From: Stieleria tagensis
GTDB lineage: Bacteria; Planctomycetota; Planctomycetia; Pirellulales; Pirellulaceae
DNA: 64,000 nucleotides
NCBI RefSeq assembly: GCF_024129865.1
Contig: NZ_JAMYFE010000044.1
Coordinates: 83,911 to 147,910 of the forward strand
Direction of reading: 5' to 3'
Positions 45,489 through 53,169 of the stretch are shown here, one piece after another. The position numbers and the translations under genes are program-made. The notes under the pieces are model-generated. The model had not been told where the DNA came from, did not search any database, and was given only the letters and a program-made list of their open reading frames with translations. Position 1 is the stretch's first letter; each line of letters opens with the position of its first letter.

Positions 45489-45977
45489 TTACGAGCTGAA
45501 CTTCCAATGCCGGCAAACGACACTGTAAACCCAAACCGCGGCTGCAGTGGCAAAAAGACCAGCACTCGCGACAGTCGCTGACCACACGCGAAACACCTGG
45601 TAAGCCGGCAACGGCTCGGTCGCCGTGAATACAAACAGCCGACTGAACAAGAAAACCAACACAGCCAGCGAGGCGATTGCGATCGAAATCCGAAAGGAAT
45701 CGGGCGTTCCCCAATCACTCTGACGAGCCGTCTTCTCTGCGTTTTCAGCCGATGTTGCGACGTTGAATCTCGATCCGAAAACAAAAAAACAGAGAAAGGC
45801 GATCCAGAGCACGAGCATTGATGCCAGGTCGGCCGGTGAGAGTACCGACGCACAAAGCGCACAGCACAATGCCACAAACGCCCAGCGAGAACGCTCATTC
45901 CCAGCGAGATAGAGCACGATCGCAAGCGCGCCGGTGACAGAGGTCAACAGAATTTCAGTGACACTGATCGAGTACAT
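45489..45977 (-). CDS. Hypothetical four-helix membrane protein
   Basis: The 162-residue protein has four hydrophobic segments: EILLTSVTGALAIVLYLAG, WAFVALCCALCASVLSP with MLVLWIAFLCFFVFGS, FRISIAIASLAVLVFLFSRL, and ATVASAGLFATAAAVWVYSV. I recognise no family. A good ribosome binding site (AGGAGA) stands eight bases before the ATG at 45977, which supports a real gene. It is convergent with the TIM-barrel gene, 19 bases apart. The overlapping frame 45437-45925 on the same strand is a shadow. Confidence 0.65.
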   Translation of the reverse strand: MYSISVTEILLTSVTGALAIVLYLAGNERSRWAFVALCCALCASVLSPADLASMLVLWIAFLCFFVFGSRFNVATSAENAEKTARQSDWGTPDSFRISIAIASLAVLVFLFSRLFVFTATEPLPAYQVFRVWSATVASAGLFATAAAVWVYSVVCRHWKFSS

Positions 45978-46139
45978 GACAGAGGTCTCCTAAAACAAGT
46001 GGAAAGGAAATCTCGCCGAATGCACTCCGTCGACAGGACGTCACGAAAGTGAAGCGATCACGTGATCCTAGCCTCGTTCGCATCAAGTGTCAAATTCACA
46101 TTGCCACGAGAATCGCTCGGTCAAAACCGTGCTGTCTTG

Positions 46140-46400
46140 CTATTTGAGCTCGGCAACCACCAGAAAATGATCCGATCCGTCGCGACGGATAACGATAACC
46201 GTTGGACGCTCGCAATCAATCGCTGCGATGATTGCATCGATCTCAGCTGCGTGCTTGTCTTCAGTCGTTGACAGTGCCGCCATTGCTTCACGAATTCCAC
46301 CGCCGCGATTGATGTTGTACGTCGCGATACGAATCGAAGCGGCACTCGCCTCAATCGCAATGAACGATGCAATGATCATCAGAGACGTCAGTGTCTTCAT
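46140..46400 (-). pseudogene. Internally deleted EEP-family hydrolase remnant
   Basis: The 86-codon frame has a signal peptide (SLMIIASFIAIEASAA). This is followed by the N-terminal EEP strand (IRIATYNINRGGG) and an AIIAAI...PTVIVI segment, and then directly by the C-terminal EEP motif (DGSDHFLVVAELK). In a full EEP protein these two motifs are about 200-250 residues apart and the catalytic Glu, Asp-Asn and His residues lie between them. The middle is missing and the frame is preserved, so I read it as an in-frame deletion leaving an inactive fragment. It might still be expressed and exported. It lies at the edge of the repeat-rich region. Confidence 0.6.
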
Positions 46401-46574
46401 TCTGCTTTGGGAAAGTAAGTTCGATTGATGCAAACCTCAATTAGAGCAGTCGCAGCGACGGCGAGCCAGTTTCAGCTTTGTCCTGGAAAGTAGTCTCCTT
46501 CGCGTCCTAAGTACTCACCCCATCCCCAGCACGCCTGCTTTGAAGATGCTTTCTCGCGTCAGGCGTTGTTTTCT

Positions 46575-46612
46575 AAGTAACCCGACGCGTCTGCATTGAA
46601 GCCAGCGCTATC
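46575..46612 (+). repeat. Dispersed repeat fragment, families 1 and 2 joined
   Basis: This fragment contains AAGTAACCCGACGCGTC, an arm of the family 1 palindrome, then ATTGAAGCCAGCGCTATC, a variant of the family 2 word. There is no second arm. It is probably a decayed copy. Confidence 0.6.
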
Positions 46613-46681
46613 TTAAGCCCAGCGGGCGACATAGCCTCGGAGGGCGACCCAATGATGCAACGTTGCGTGAGTCCATGAGGT

Positions 46682-46733
46682 AGTGGCTGGGGACAGAGCA
46701 CTTCGGCTGATGAGTAAACACATCGGCGAACCA
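46682..46733 (+). repeat. RAYT-type repeat, half copy
   Basis: The string TGGCTGGGGACAGAGCACTT and the following CGGCTGATGAGTA are shared with the copies at 47322 and 47559. The right half ending in TGCTCTGTCCCC is missing here. The GGGGACAGAG word is familiar from repeats beside REP-associated tyrosine transposases. Confidence 0.7.
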
Positions 46734-46740
46734 AACTTTG

Positions 46741-47184
46741 TTACAGCAAGTGGTTTCCTGCCGATCTGGGCCGAACGAACGCAAGCCAGTAAGAAATGGG
46801 CAAAGCAAAGGCGGCGTAGGTGTACGAAAGCAGCGTGATCGGATAATCGCCTTGAGGAGGCCCCCAAGAATTGTAGTTTATCAGAAACACGATTAGCGAA
46901 GCGAATACGATTGCGGAGCCGCCAAAAAGCACTGCGACATAATCGCGTTTTCGAAATGCGATGACAGCGATTGCCAGTCCAACCAGCGAGAAGAGAGGCC
47001 CCGAGCCGACAATGGATTCGTGCTGGTAGGCTTCAACGGCAAGTGATGTGACAATCACGATTGCTTGCAGCACAACGAAGCGGCGCAGCCATGGACTCCG
47101 CAAGCGTGCCCCATCTATCAAAGGCGCATCGGAAACCGTTGCGGGTGTGGCGTAGGGATTCAGTTCATGAGATTCGGCGGCCAA
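46741..47184 (-). CDS. Small planctomycete membrane protein with NPY-type N-terminus
   Basis: The 147-residue protein has the motif ELNPYATPATVSD near its start, resembling the MNPY-x-x-P start seen in many small planctomycete membrane proteins. Four TM segments follow (RRFVVLQAIVIVTSLAVEAY, PLFSLVGLAIAVIAF, VAVLFGGSAIVFASLIVFLI, YTYAAFALPISYWLAFV). The start is uncertain. I chose the TTG at 47184, preceded by an AGGGG; a CTG at 47163 would give MNPYATP directly, and a TTG at 47253 would be the longest. Function is unknown. It is enclosed by RAYT-type repeats on both sides. Confidence 0.65.
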   Translation of the reverse strand: MAAESHELNPYATPATVSDAPLIDGARLRSPWLRRFVVLQAIVIVTSLAVEAYQHESIVGSGPLFSLVGLAIAVIAFRKRDYVAVLFGGSAIVFASLIVFLINYNSWGPPQGDYPITLLSYTYAAFALPISYWLAFVRPRSAGNHLL

Positions 47185-47328
47185 CGCAGTGCCCCTGGTG
47201 TCACAAGTTTTCAAGCATGCCTGATCAACGGTCGGTCCTATCCTACCATTCAACCGGCCGCGTCATCAAAGACGATGCGATTCGTCATCCGGCCTGGCAG
47301 CTGCCCAGCAAGTGGGGACACAATGGCT

Positions 47329-47412
47329 GGGGACAGAGCACTTCGGCTGATGAGTAGGCACCTCGGCGATGCTAGCATTCACTTCGGCTGCCACACTTGA
47401 TGCTCTGTCCCC
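47329..47412. repeat. RAYT-type palindromic repeat, full copy 1
   Basis: GGGGACAGAGCA (47329-47340) is the exact inverse complement of TGCTCTGTCCCC (47401-47412). The interior includes CTTCGGCTGATGAGTAGGCA and CCTCGGCGATGCTAGCATTC. The unit continues into GATGGGAACCCG. It is about 85 percent identical by eye to the copy at 47566-47649. Confidence 0.85.
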
Positions 47413-47565
47413 GATGGGAACCCGTGCGCTCATTCTTCTGCGCGGCTGTGCCGAACCGGGGACATGGGTTGAAGCAGACCTGGTTAGCTGACAGAAAAAT
47501 GAGGGCAGAAAAATTGGCCGGCAACAGAAGAAAAATGGGTGCAATGGCTGGGGACTGCAATGGCT

Positions 47566-47649
47566 GGGGACAGAGCACTTCGGCCGACGAGTAGATGCCT
47601 CGGCGATGCTAGCATTCATTTCGGCTACCACACTTGATGCTCTGTCCCC
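47566..47649. repeat. RAYT-type palindromic repeat, full copy 2
   Basis: The same 84-base palindrome recurs with identical terminal arms (GGGGACAGAGCA and TGCTCTGTCCCC) and the shared interior GCCTCGGCGATGCTAGCATT. It is preceded by a duplicated stub (GCAATGGCTGGGGACT at 47541). Between the two full copies is an A-rich stretch with AATGAGGGCAGAAAAATTGG. Confidence 0.85.
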
Positions 47650-47675
47650 GATGGGAACCCGCTTCGTGGTGCTCA

Positions 47676-47808
47676 ATTTTCCAGCACCCTGATTCGGCGC
47701 TGCTGACACAACACTGGCTGTATGTCACTACAGACGGCGGCGGGACCACCGAGCATTTGTATCTACTGAACGTGACGCGACTGCAGCGAACAGAGAACGC
47801 AGCTTAGT
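47676..47808 (+). pseudogene. Possible C-terminal coding remnant
   Basis: A start-less open stretch ends at a TAG at 47806-47808. It reads like the tail of a real protein: QHWLYVTTDGGGTTEHLYLL followed by NVTRLQRTENAA. There is no start codon and no upstream domain, because its 5' side is cut by the repeat at 47566-47649. I do not recognise the family; a loose resemblance to DUF3883-type C-termini (WLYVV...) is only an impression. Confidence 0.3.
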
Positions 47809-47829
47809 CGATGTGAGCGCCTTTACCGA

Positions 47830-48648
47830 TCAACGTTTGTCGCGTTCGATGAATGCGTAGGCGTTGTGATTGTGGATCGATTCGTAATTTTCGCTGCTGC
47901 ACTGATACCACACGATGCGATCGTCTTTGTTCAATGCCACGGCCAAATCGCGGACGATGTCTTCAACAAACTTTGGATTTTCATAGGCCCGCTCGGTGAC
48001 CCATTTTTCATCCGGTCGCTTCAATACACTGAAGACTTGGGTCGATGCACATTGCTCGACGATGGCGAACAATTCTTCGATCCACAGGTGGACTCCATCG
48101 GCCATCCGTACTTTGACGGTCATGTCACAGCGTTGGTTGTGCGCCCCGTAATCGGAAATCTCTTTGGAACAGGGGCACAGGCTGGTGGCCGGGATCTTCA
48201 GCGTCATGACAAAATCGTCGGTGCCGTTGCTGGCGATCTCGAACGTCACGTCGAAGTCCAGTTTACCGGTTTGGCCGGATACCGGTGCTTGTTTGTCGAC
48301 GAAGTATGGAAAGTTCAATTCCAAGTACGCATCTTTGGCGTCCAGTTTTTCCTTCATGCGATTGGCGACCAATCGCAACGAATCGCTGCACAGCTCGTTG
48401 TGATACTCGTTCAGAACCTCCAGGAAACGCGACATGTGCGTCCCTTTCACGTCGTGCGGCAACGAGACAAACATATTGATTGTCGCGACGGTGTGAATGA
48501 ATTCATTGCCCTGTCCCTTCCCAGGGGTGCGCAGCGAAATCGGATAGCGGACGTTGGTCACGCCGACTTTATTGATCGCAATTTGGCGCTCGTCGCCGCT
48601 GGATTGGATATCGGGAAGCGGAGTGGTGTCGCTGGCGGCATCAGACAT
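47830..48648 (-). CDS. folE2: GTP cyclohydrolase FolE2 (type IB)
   Basis: The 272-residue enzyme converts GTP to 7,8-dihydroneopterin triphosphate for folate or queuosine/tetrahydrobiopterin synthesis. FolE2 hallmarks are GVTNVRYPISLRTPGKGQG, VSLPHDVKGTHMSRFLEVLN, FPYFVDKQAPVSGQTGKLDF, SLCPCSKEISDYGAHNQRCD and a C-terminal ENYESIHNHNAYAF. Type IB enzymes are not strictly zinc-dependent. The conserved Cys in CPCSK is present. The ATG at 48648 is the obvious start and the length is normal. It is monocistronic. Confidence 0.95.
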   Translation of the reverse strand: MSDAASDTTPLPDIQSSGDERQIAINKVGVTNVRYPISLRTPGKGQGNEFIHTVATINMFVSLPHDVKGTHMSRFLEVLNEYHNELCSDSLRLVANRMKEKLDAKDAYLELNFPYFVDKQAPVSGQTGKLDFDVTFEIASNGTDDFVMTLKIPATSLCPCSKEISDYGAHNQRCDMTVKVRMADGVHLWIEELFAIVEQCASTQVFSVLKRPDEKWVTERAYENPKFVEDIVRDLAVALNKDDRIVWYQCSSENYESIHNHNAYAFIERDKR

Positions 48649-49149
48649 AGACTTCGTTTTCTCTCAGTTAAAACTGGCTTGCGTTGACGCGCTGCCGCTT
48701 CGGTCGTTGCCGCAGCGAATGAGGTGTTCGGAAACCTCCGGCCGCGCCACCTGAAAGCTGGCGTATTGGTCGAGCCCCTCCGGGGCCCGCAAGGAAGACG
48801 CTATCGTCTGCCCTGGATCGCGTTTACGGTGGTTAAACAGTTAAGCCAAAAGAGGCGGCTACCGTGGGCGAGCCTGACTTGGCTGGCGGGAGAACGGTGC
48901 CCGGATCACGTCAGCGTGACCCGAGTCGCATGCGAATGCAGTTGTCCCGGCCGCTGAAGTGTGACGTGATGGCAACCCCTCGACAATGCTGATTGCAAAT
49001 AATGCGCCCGAAACACCGCATTTATTGCTAAAACGGTAAAATCAATCCCCTACCATTCGGCCAGCGGAACGCCCACACGCATCCATTCGCACGCGGCATC
49101 GGCGTGCTGAGTCCCCCCCTTTGAAACCCTTTGACCAGACACTTTGACC
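48649..49149. other. Non-coding divergent region between folE2 and the AsmA-like gene
   Basis: About 500 bases with no supported gene. A GC-rich hairpin (CCCCTCCGGGGCC, 48776-48788) lies in the first half. I found no riboswitch that I could recognise. It must contain the promoters of both flanking genes. Confidence 0.4.
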
Positions 49150-50676
49150 GTGACATCCTCCACTGACGACGCCGTCCCCGCAAAGTCAACTGCCCGCCGC
49201 CTCTGGAAACCGATCGCAGCCGGCCTGTTGATCGTGTTGGCGGGAACGCTGTTGCTGGCGCCGACGATCATCGCCAACACGTCCCTGCGGGACCGCCTGA
49301 TCAATGCTGCAATCGCCAATCCAAAACTGGTCGCGTCGACTGACAATGCCTCCTTCGGATACTTCAGCCCGCTGGCCATCAACGGATTTCAATTGGGCCA
49401 GAACAACGGCGTGTTCCAATTACAGATCGAATCGATCAACGCGCAGCAATCTTGGTTGTCGCTGCTGATGTCGGACGGCGAATTGGGCCAGTTTACGTTT
49501 GAACATCCAAAGGTCGACATCGTGACCGGGATTGCAAACGATCCCGACGAATCCACGGCGGAGGAAACATCGCAGCACCAGGCCAAGCAAAAATCGTTGC
49601 CGCGGTTGGTGGCACAATTTGTTGACGCTTCCGTTCGCGTGCGCCAGATCAGCAGTGACGAGCCGCTGGTGAATCTTCACGACATCAATTTCATCGTACG
49701 GACTCAAGCCGGATCTGATGCGGATCGGGTGATTGTCGACCCGGTCACGATCCTCGATCACGAACCGTTGACGCCCCAATTGTGCAGCCAAGGATTGCAC
49801 TTGGTCGCACCACTATTGGCAAACGTGGTCGACGTCACCGGAAATGTCTCGTTTCGCTTGGATCAATTCAGCATCCCGGTCGGCCCGATGGATCCTCAGC
49901 GACGCTCCGAATTGGTCGAAATCTCCGGTGCGGTCGGCCTGGACGGTGTGACAGTCGGCTTGAACAACCAGATCGTCGCCAAGTTAGTGCCGCTGCTTGA
50001 ACGACTGGGAAAATTCGACCGCACGGTCTCCATGACTGTCAGTGAATTATCGGCGGTCGATTTCCAGGTGGCCCAGGGGCGCATTCACCATCAAGGATTG
50101 GTGATGCAGATGCCCCTACGCGGTTCAGCGTTGGAAATCAAATCCAGTGGCAGCGTCGGCGTCGACGACTCGATCGACGTGCAATTGGAAATCCAAGCTC
50201 CCGAGCACCTGCTGGGAAAATCTGCGATCTCCAAATTCCTAGCCTCCCAGTCGGTGCAAATTCAAGTCAGCGGAACCCTGCATGATCCCAAAATCAAACT
50301 CGACTCCAGCGGCGGTTGGACCGATCGGCTGCACGAGGTGCTCGCCGCCAGAGAACAAAGGAGCGACAGCCAGTCCACTGGTGATGGCTCTACTGCTGAT
50401 CACCCGGCCGATGAAAACCCTGCAAGCGGAGATTTGTCGGGTGACCAGAGCGAGGATTCACAACTGGCTGGCGAATCGGCCGCCGGCCGTGAAATCACCG
50501 ACTCGGTGCTGGGCATTGTCGAAGGCCTGTTGGAGGGATCCGGCGATGGTCAACACGCGACCAGCTTACGTGAACGTCTGCGCCGGCGACGCGAATCCAG
50601 CGAAGGGCGGCGCCGATTTCTGCCGCGCCGCGAGTCAAACGAAGCTATCGAGACGGGACCTGAAACGGAGATTTAA
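49150..50676 (+). CDS. AsmA-like protein, single-span inner membrane
   Basis: The 508-residue protein has one N-terminal TM helix (IAAGLLIVLAGTLLLAPTII). A long periplasmic beta-rich AsmA/DUF748-like region follows (ATDNASFGYFSPLAINGFQL type, then HPKVDIVTG, LEIKSSGSVGVDDSIDVQLE). Its C-terminal AsmA-like strand is VQIQVSGTLHDPKIKLDSSG. The tail is low complexity: Asp/Ser/Glu-rich (SQSTGDGSTADHPADENPAS), then Arg-rich (RERLRRRRESSEGRRRF). AsmA relatives are linked to lipid transport to the outer membrane. The start is GTG at 49150 (a TTG two codons earlier is possible). It ends four bases inside the convergent neighbour. Confidence 0.75.
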   Translation: MTSSTDDAVPAKSTARRLWKPIAAGLLIVLAGTLLLAPTIIANTSLRDRLINAAIANPKLVASTDNASFGYFSPLAINGFQLGQNNGVFQLQIESINAQQSWLSLLMSDGELGQFTFEHPKVDIVTGIANDPDESTAEETSQHQAKQKSLPRLVAQFVDASVRVRQISSDEPLVNLHDINFIVRTQAGSDADRVIVDPVTILDHEPLTPQLCSQGLHLVAPLLANVVDVTGNVSFRLDQFSIPVGPMDPQRRSELVEISGAVGLDGVTVGLNNQIVAKLVPLLERLGKFDRTVSMTVSELSAVDFQVAQGRIHHQGLVMQMPLRGSALEIKSSGSVGVDDSIDVQLEIQAPEHLLGKSAISKFLASQSVQIQVSGTLHDPKIKLDSSGGWTDRLHEVLAAREQRSDSQSTGDGSTADHPADENPASGDLSGDQSEDSQLAGESAAGREITDSVLGIVEGLLEGSGDGQHATSLRERLRRRRESSEGRRRFLPRRESNEAIETGPETEI

Positions 50677-51107
50677 ACTGCCGGTCCGGATCCGACCGCC
50701 GGGGATCGAGGCCGGTAAACGGCATCGCCAAAGCCTAGGATCGGAAAGAAAATGAACGCCAGAAACGACAACCCCAAACCGAATAACACGTCTTTGCCGA
50801 AATTCTCTGCCACTGCCAAAGACACCAAGATGTGAACCACTACGTTCACAAACGGAATGAAGTACAGCAGCAACCACCAGATCGGTTTCCCGGCGATCTC
50901 CAGCAGGATCACCATGTTGTAAATGGGAATCAGCGCCGCCCAGCCAGGTTTGCCCGCTTTTTCGAATGTCTTCCACAGGCCCGCGATGACAACCACCAGC
51001 AGCGCTAGCCAAACCAGCATGAACACCGCTCCCGCTATCCCGCCGGCCGCCGTGACCGCCGCATCTGGTTGTTGCCCCAACAGCATTTGAAAATTCATGA
51101 CGTTCAT
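50673..51107 (-). CDS. DUF5684-like small membrane protein
   Basis: The 144-residue protein has four TM segments. The core GLWKTFEKAGKPGWAALIPI followed by YNMVILLEIAGKPIWWLLLY is the signature of the DUF5684-type family, and FGKDVLFGLGLSFLAFIFFP follows. Function is unknown; family members often lie near signal peptidase or membrane genes, not seen here. Start is the ATG at 51107 or 51098. The overlapping minus-strand frame at 50635-51117 is a shadow. It is convergent with the AsmA-like gene. Confidence 0.82.
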   Translation of the reverse strand: MNVMNFQMLLGQQPDAAVTAAGGIAGAVFMLVWLALLVVVIAGLWKTFEKAGKPGWAALIPIYNMVILLEIAGKPIWWLLLYFIPFVNVVVHILVSLAVAENFGKDVLFGLGLSFLAFIFFPILGFGDAVYRPRSPAVGSGPAV

Positions 51108-51224
51108 CGCTCTTCACCTTAATTGTTTACGGTTCAACAGAATCGAACACCCCCATTAGAGTGCAATGCCGGTCGTCTCACCAGACAAGTGTGGAATCGT
51201 CCCTAAGCGCGACTCAATTCAACG

Positions 51225-51250
51225 TTTGAAGCCAGCGTTAAACGGCCTAA
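51225..51250 (+). repeat. Short dispersed repeat, family 2, full copy
   Basis: TTTGAAGCCAGCGTTAAACG followed by GCCTAA matches 63866-63889 except for one G/A difference (AAACGGCCT against AAACAGCCT). It lies 95 bases from a family 1 palindrome. Confidence 0.65.
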
Positions 51251-51345
51251 TCAAGTCCAGTGGATCGGCACATGCACTGAATGCCATCTCTACGCCAACG
51301 GCGATCAATAGCTTTCGCTAACGCGTTTTGAAGTTGCGCTTTTAT

Positions 51346-51414
51346 AGTAACCCGACGCGTCAGCGAGGGATTTAGCCGGTTGACGGGATCCCTCGCTGAC
51401 GCGTCGGGTTACCA
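51346..51414. repeat. Dispersed palindromic repeat, family 1, copy C
   Basis: The best-preserved palindrome of the family. The left arm is GTAACCCGACGCGTCAGCGA (51347-51366) and the right arm TCGCTGACGCGTCGGGTTAC (51394-51413), exact inverse complements over 20 bases. The left flank TTTTGAAGTTGCGCTTTTAT (51326-51345) equals that of copy A. The region 51108-51579 holds no gene; copies C and the tandem partner fill much of it. Confidence 0.9.
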
Positions 51415-51503
51415 AAAACAAATACCCACGCAAAAACACAACTTCAAAACTAACGCGTCGGGCTACGAAAAAACCAATGCCTGACGCGAAAGTGCGACTT
51501 CAA
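51401..51503 (+). repeat. Tandem duplication of the family 1 right flank
   Basis: Two units of about 50 bases follow each other. Unit 1 (51401-51450) runs from GCGTCGGGTTACCAAAAACA to CACAACTTCAAAAC. Unit 2 (51455-51504) runs from GCGTCGGGCTACGAAAAAAC to AGTGCGACTTCAAAA. Both share the order GCGTCGGG-YTAC-AAAA-CCAATGC-like-ACGCRAAA-ACTTCAAAA. Confidence 0.65.
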
Positions 51504-51579
51504 AAAAATGTACGCAAAGCGGCCGCAGCTGATACATTGAAGGCTTGGTTGCCAATCGTTCATCGCGGCTAATCCACCC

Positions 51580-53169
51580 ATGGCTTCTACGTCGTCTCTT
51601 GCTGTTGTCACACTGGTCATTGCACTGCAGATCGCTGGTGCTGCGCCGTCGCAGGGCGAAACGCCTGCGGATTCAGCGCCGGACGCTCGTGCAGCCACTG
51701 AGAACGTCGACCGTTTGATTCAGCAAGGCTGGGCTGATGAAGCGATTCAGCCGACGCCGCAGAGTGGTGATGCGGAATTTTGCCGCCGTGTCTGGTTGGA
51801 TTTTGCTGGTGTGGCGCCGCCGGTTTGGCAACTGCGAACGTTTCTGCAAGACACGTCGCCGGACAAGCGTTGGCGATTGATCGATCAACTGTTGGCGTCC
51901 CCACGTTTCGCCACTCACATGGCCAATCGCTGGAATCAGACTCTGTTGCCTGAGGACGCGTTGGTCGGAGGCCAGGACAATGCCGCGGCACTGCATCGAT
52001 GGCTGCGAAAGCAATTTCAGAGCAACACGCCCTATGATCACATCATCGGCGGATTCTTGACTGCCGGTGGGAAAAGTGACCGTGGTCCTGCGATCTTCTA
52101 TACCTCGCGCAATCTGGATCCGGTGAAACTTGCCGCTTCGACGTCGCAATTGTTCATGGGCATCCAACTGCAATGTGCACAGTGCCACGACCATCCCTAC
52201 GCTCGCTGGACCCAAGATGATTTCTGGTCCTTCGCCGCGTTCTTTGCGCAACTGGAACTCGATCAATCAAATCTATCCGGTGGCCAGTCGATCGAAGATC
52301 GTAGCGGCCGTGAGGTCACGTTCCCCGAGACGGAGCGTGTGATGTCACCGCGCTACCCTGGTGTGGCTGCGGCGCCGGAGCCTGATCCGACGGACTTTCG
52401 CCGCCGCCAGTTGACCATCTGGCTGGCTTCACGGAACAACCCGTACTTTGCCCGCGCCGCCGCCAATCGCGTGTGGTCTCATTTGTTCGGCCGGGGACTG
52501 GTTGAACCGGTCGATGCGATGGACAACGACAATCCGCCCAGTCACCCACAGTTGTTGGATTTCCTAGCGGACTATCTGATCGAGCAGCGATTCGATTTGC
52601 GATCACTGTATCAAATGCTTAGCCGCACCCAAGCGTACGGCCGTAGCAGTGCGGTTGGCGATCGTCCGCGCCCGCCGGCGGACCGATTCGCTGCGATGAA
52701 CGTCAAAACACTTTCGGCTGAACAGTATTTTGACAGTCTGCGTCAGAACGTCCTGCTGGGCGGTTTGCCGCGTGATTCTGCGACGTCGACGGTGCCCGGC
52801 CGACCGCTACCGGACGAAATGATCCGCCAACAGTTTCTCGCTCGCATGCAGGCCCCCGACGCAGTTCCGACGGAATACCCGCACGGCGTGGTGCAAGTGC
52901 TAGGGATGATGAATGGGCCAGAGATGTTGGCAGCGACCGCCGAACAACGCAGTGGTTTGATCGGATCACTTCAAGCTCCGTTCCTGACCGATCATCAGCG
53001 CGTCGAGACATTGTTCTTAGCCTGTTTGTCTCGGGCGCCAACCGAGCAAGAATCGCAGCAATTCCTGGATTACCTGGCAGCCCCCAACGGCGATCGCTCC
53101 GCCGCATCGAAACAAAGCGATCTGGCATGGGTGCTGCTCAATACCGCGGAGTGTTTCGTATGTCCCTGA
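51580..53169 (+). CDS. DUF1549/DUF1553 (PSD1-type) protein without cytochrome module
   Basis: The 529-residue protein has a signal peptide (LAVVTLVIALQIAGAAPSQG), then DUF1549 (FCRRVWLDFAGVAPPVWQLR, MANRWNQTLLP, CAQCHDHPYARWTQDDFWSF near residue 199) and DUF1553 (RRQLTIWLASRNNPYFARAA, ANRVWSHLFGRGLVEPVDAM, NPPSHPQLLDFLADYLIEQR, SRTQAYGRSS). The N-terminal PSCyt1 heme module of the 7999-10461 paralog is absent, but the CAQCH motif of DUF1549 is kept. It overlaps the downstream DUF1501 gene by ten bases. Function is unknown. Confidence 0.9.
   Translation: MASTSSLAVVTLVIALQIAGAAPSQGETPADSAPDARAATENVDRLIQQGWADEAIQPTPQSGDAEFCRRVWLDFAGVAPPVWQLRTFLQDTSPDKRWRLIDQLLASPRFATHMANRWNQTLLPEDALVGGQDNAAALHRWLRKQFQSNTPYDHIIGGFLTAGGKSDRGPAIFYTSRNLDPVKLAASTSQLFMGIQLQCAQCHDHPYARWTQDDFWSFAAFFAQLELDQSNLSGGQSIEDRSGREVTFPETERVMSPRYPGVAAAPEPDPTDFRRRQLTIWLASRNNPYFARAAANRVWSHLFGRGLVEPVDAMDNDNPPSHPQLLDFLADYLIEQRFDLRSLYQMLSRTQAYGRSSAVGDRPRPPADRFAAMNVKTLSAEQYFDSLRQNVLLGGLPRDSATSTVPGRPLPDEMIRQQFLARMQAPDAVPTEYPHGVVQVLGMMNGPEMLAATAEQRSGLIGSLQAPFLTDHQRVETLFLACLSRAPTEQESQQFLDYLAAPNGDRSAASKQSDLAWVLLNTAECFVCP

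Noticed and set aside
46682..47649. CRISPR-like array from the three GGGGACAGAG copies
   Set aside because: Copies are 84 bases, palindromic and irregularly spaced (half copy at 46682, full copies at 47329 and 47566).
47266..47709. 147-codon minus-strand frame
   Set aside because: It is made almost wholly of the two RAYT-type palindromes; its internal sequence similarity (RASSVVAEMNASIAEAS, RASSVAAEVNASIAEVP) mirrors the DNA repeat.
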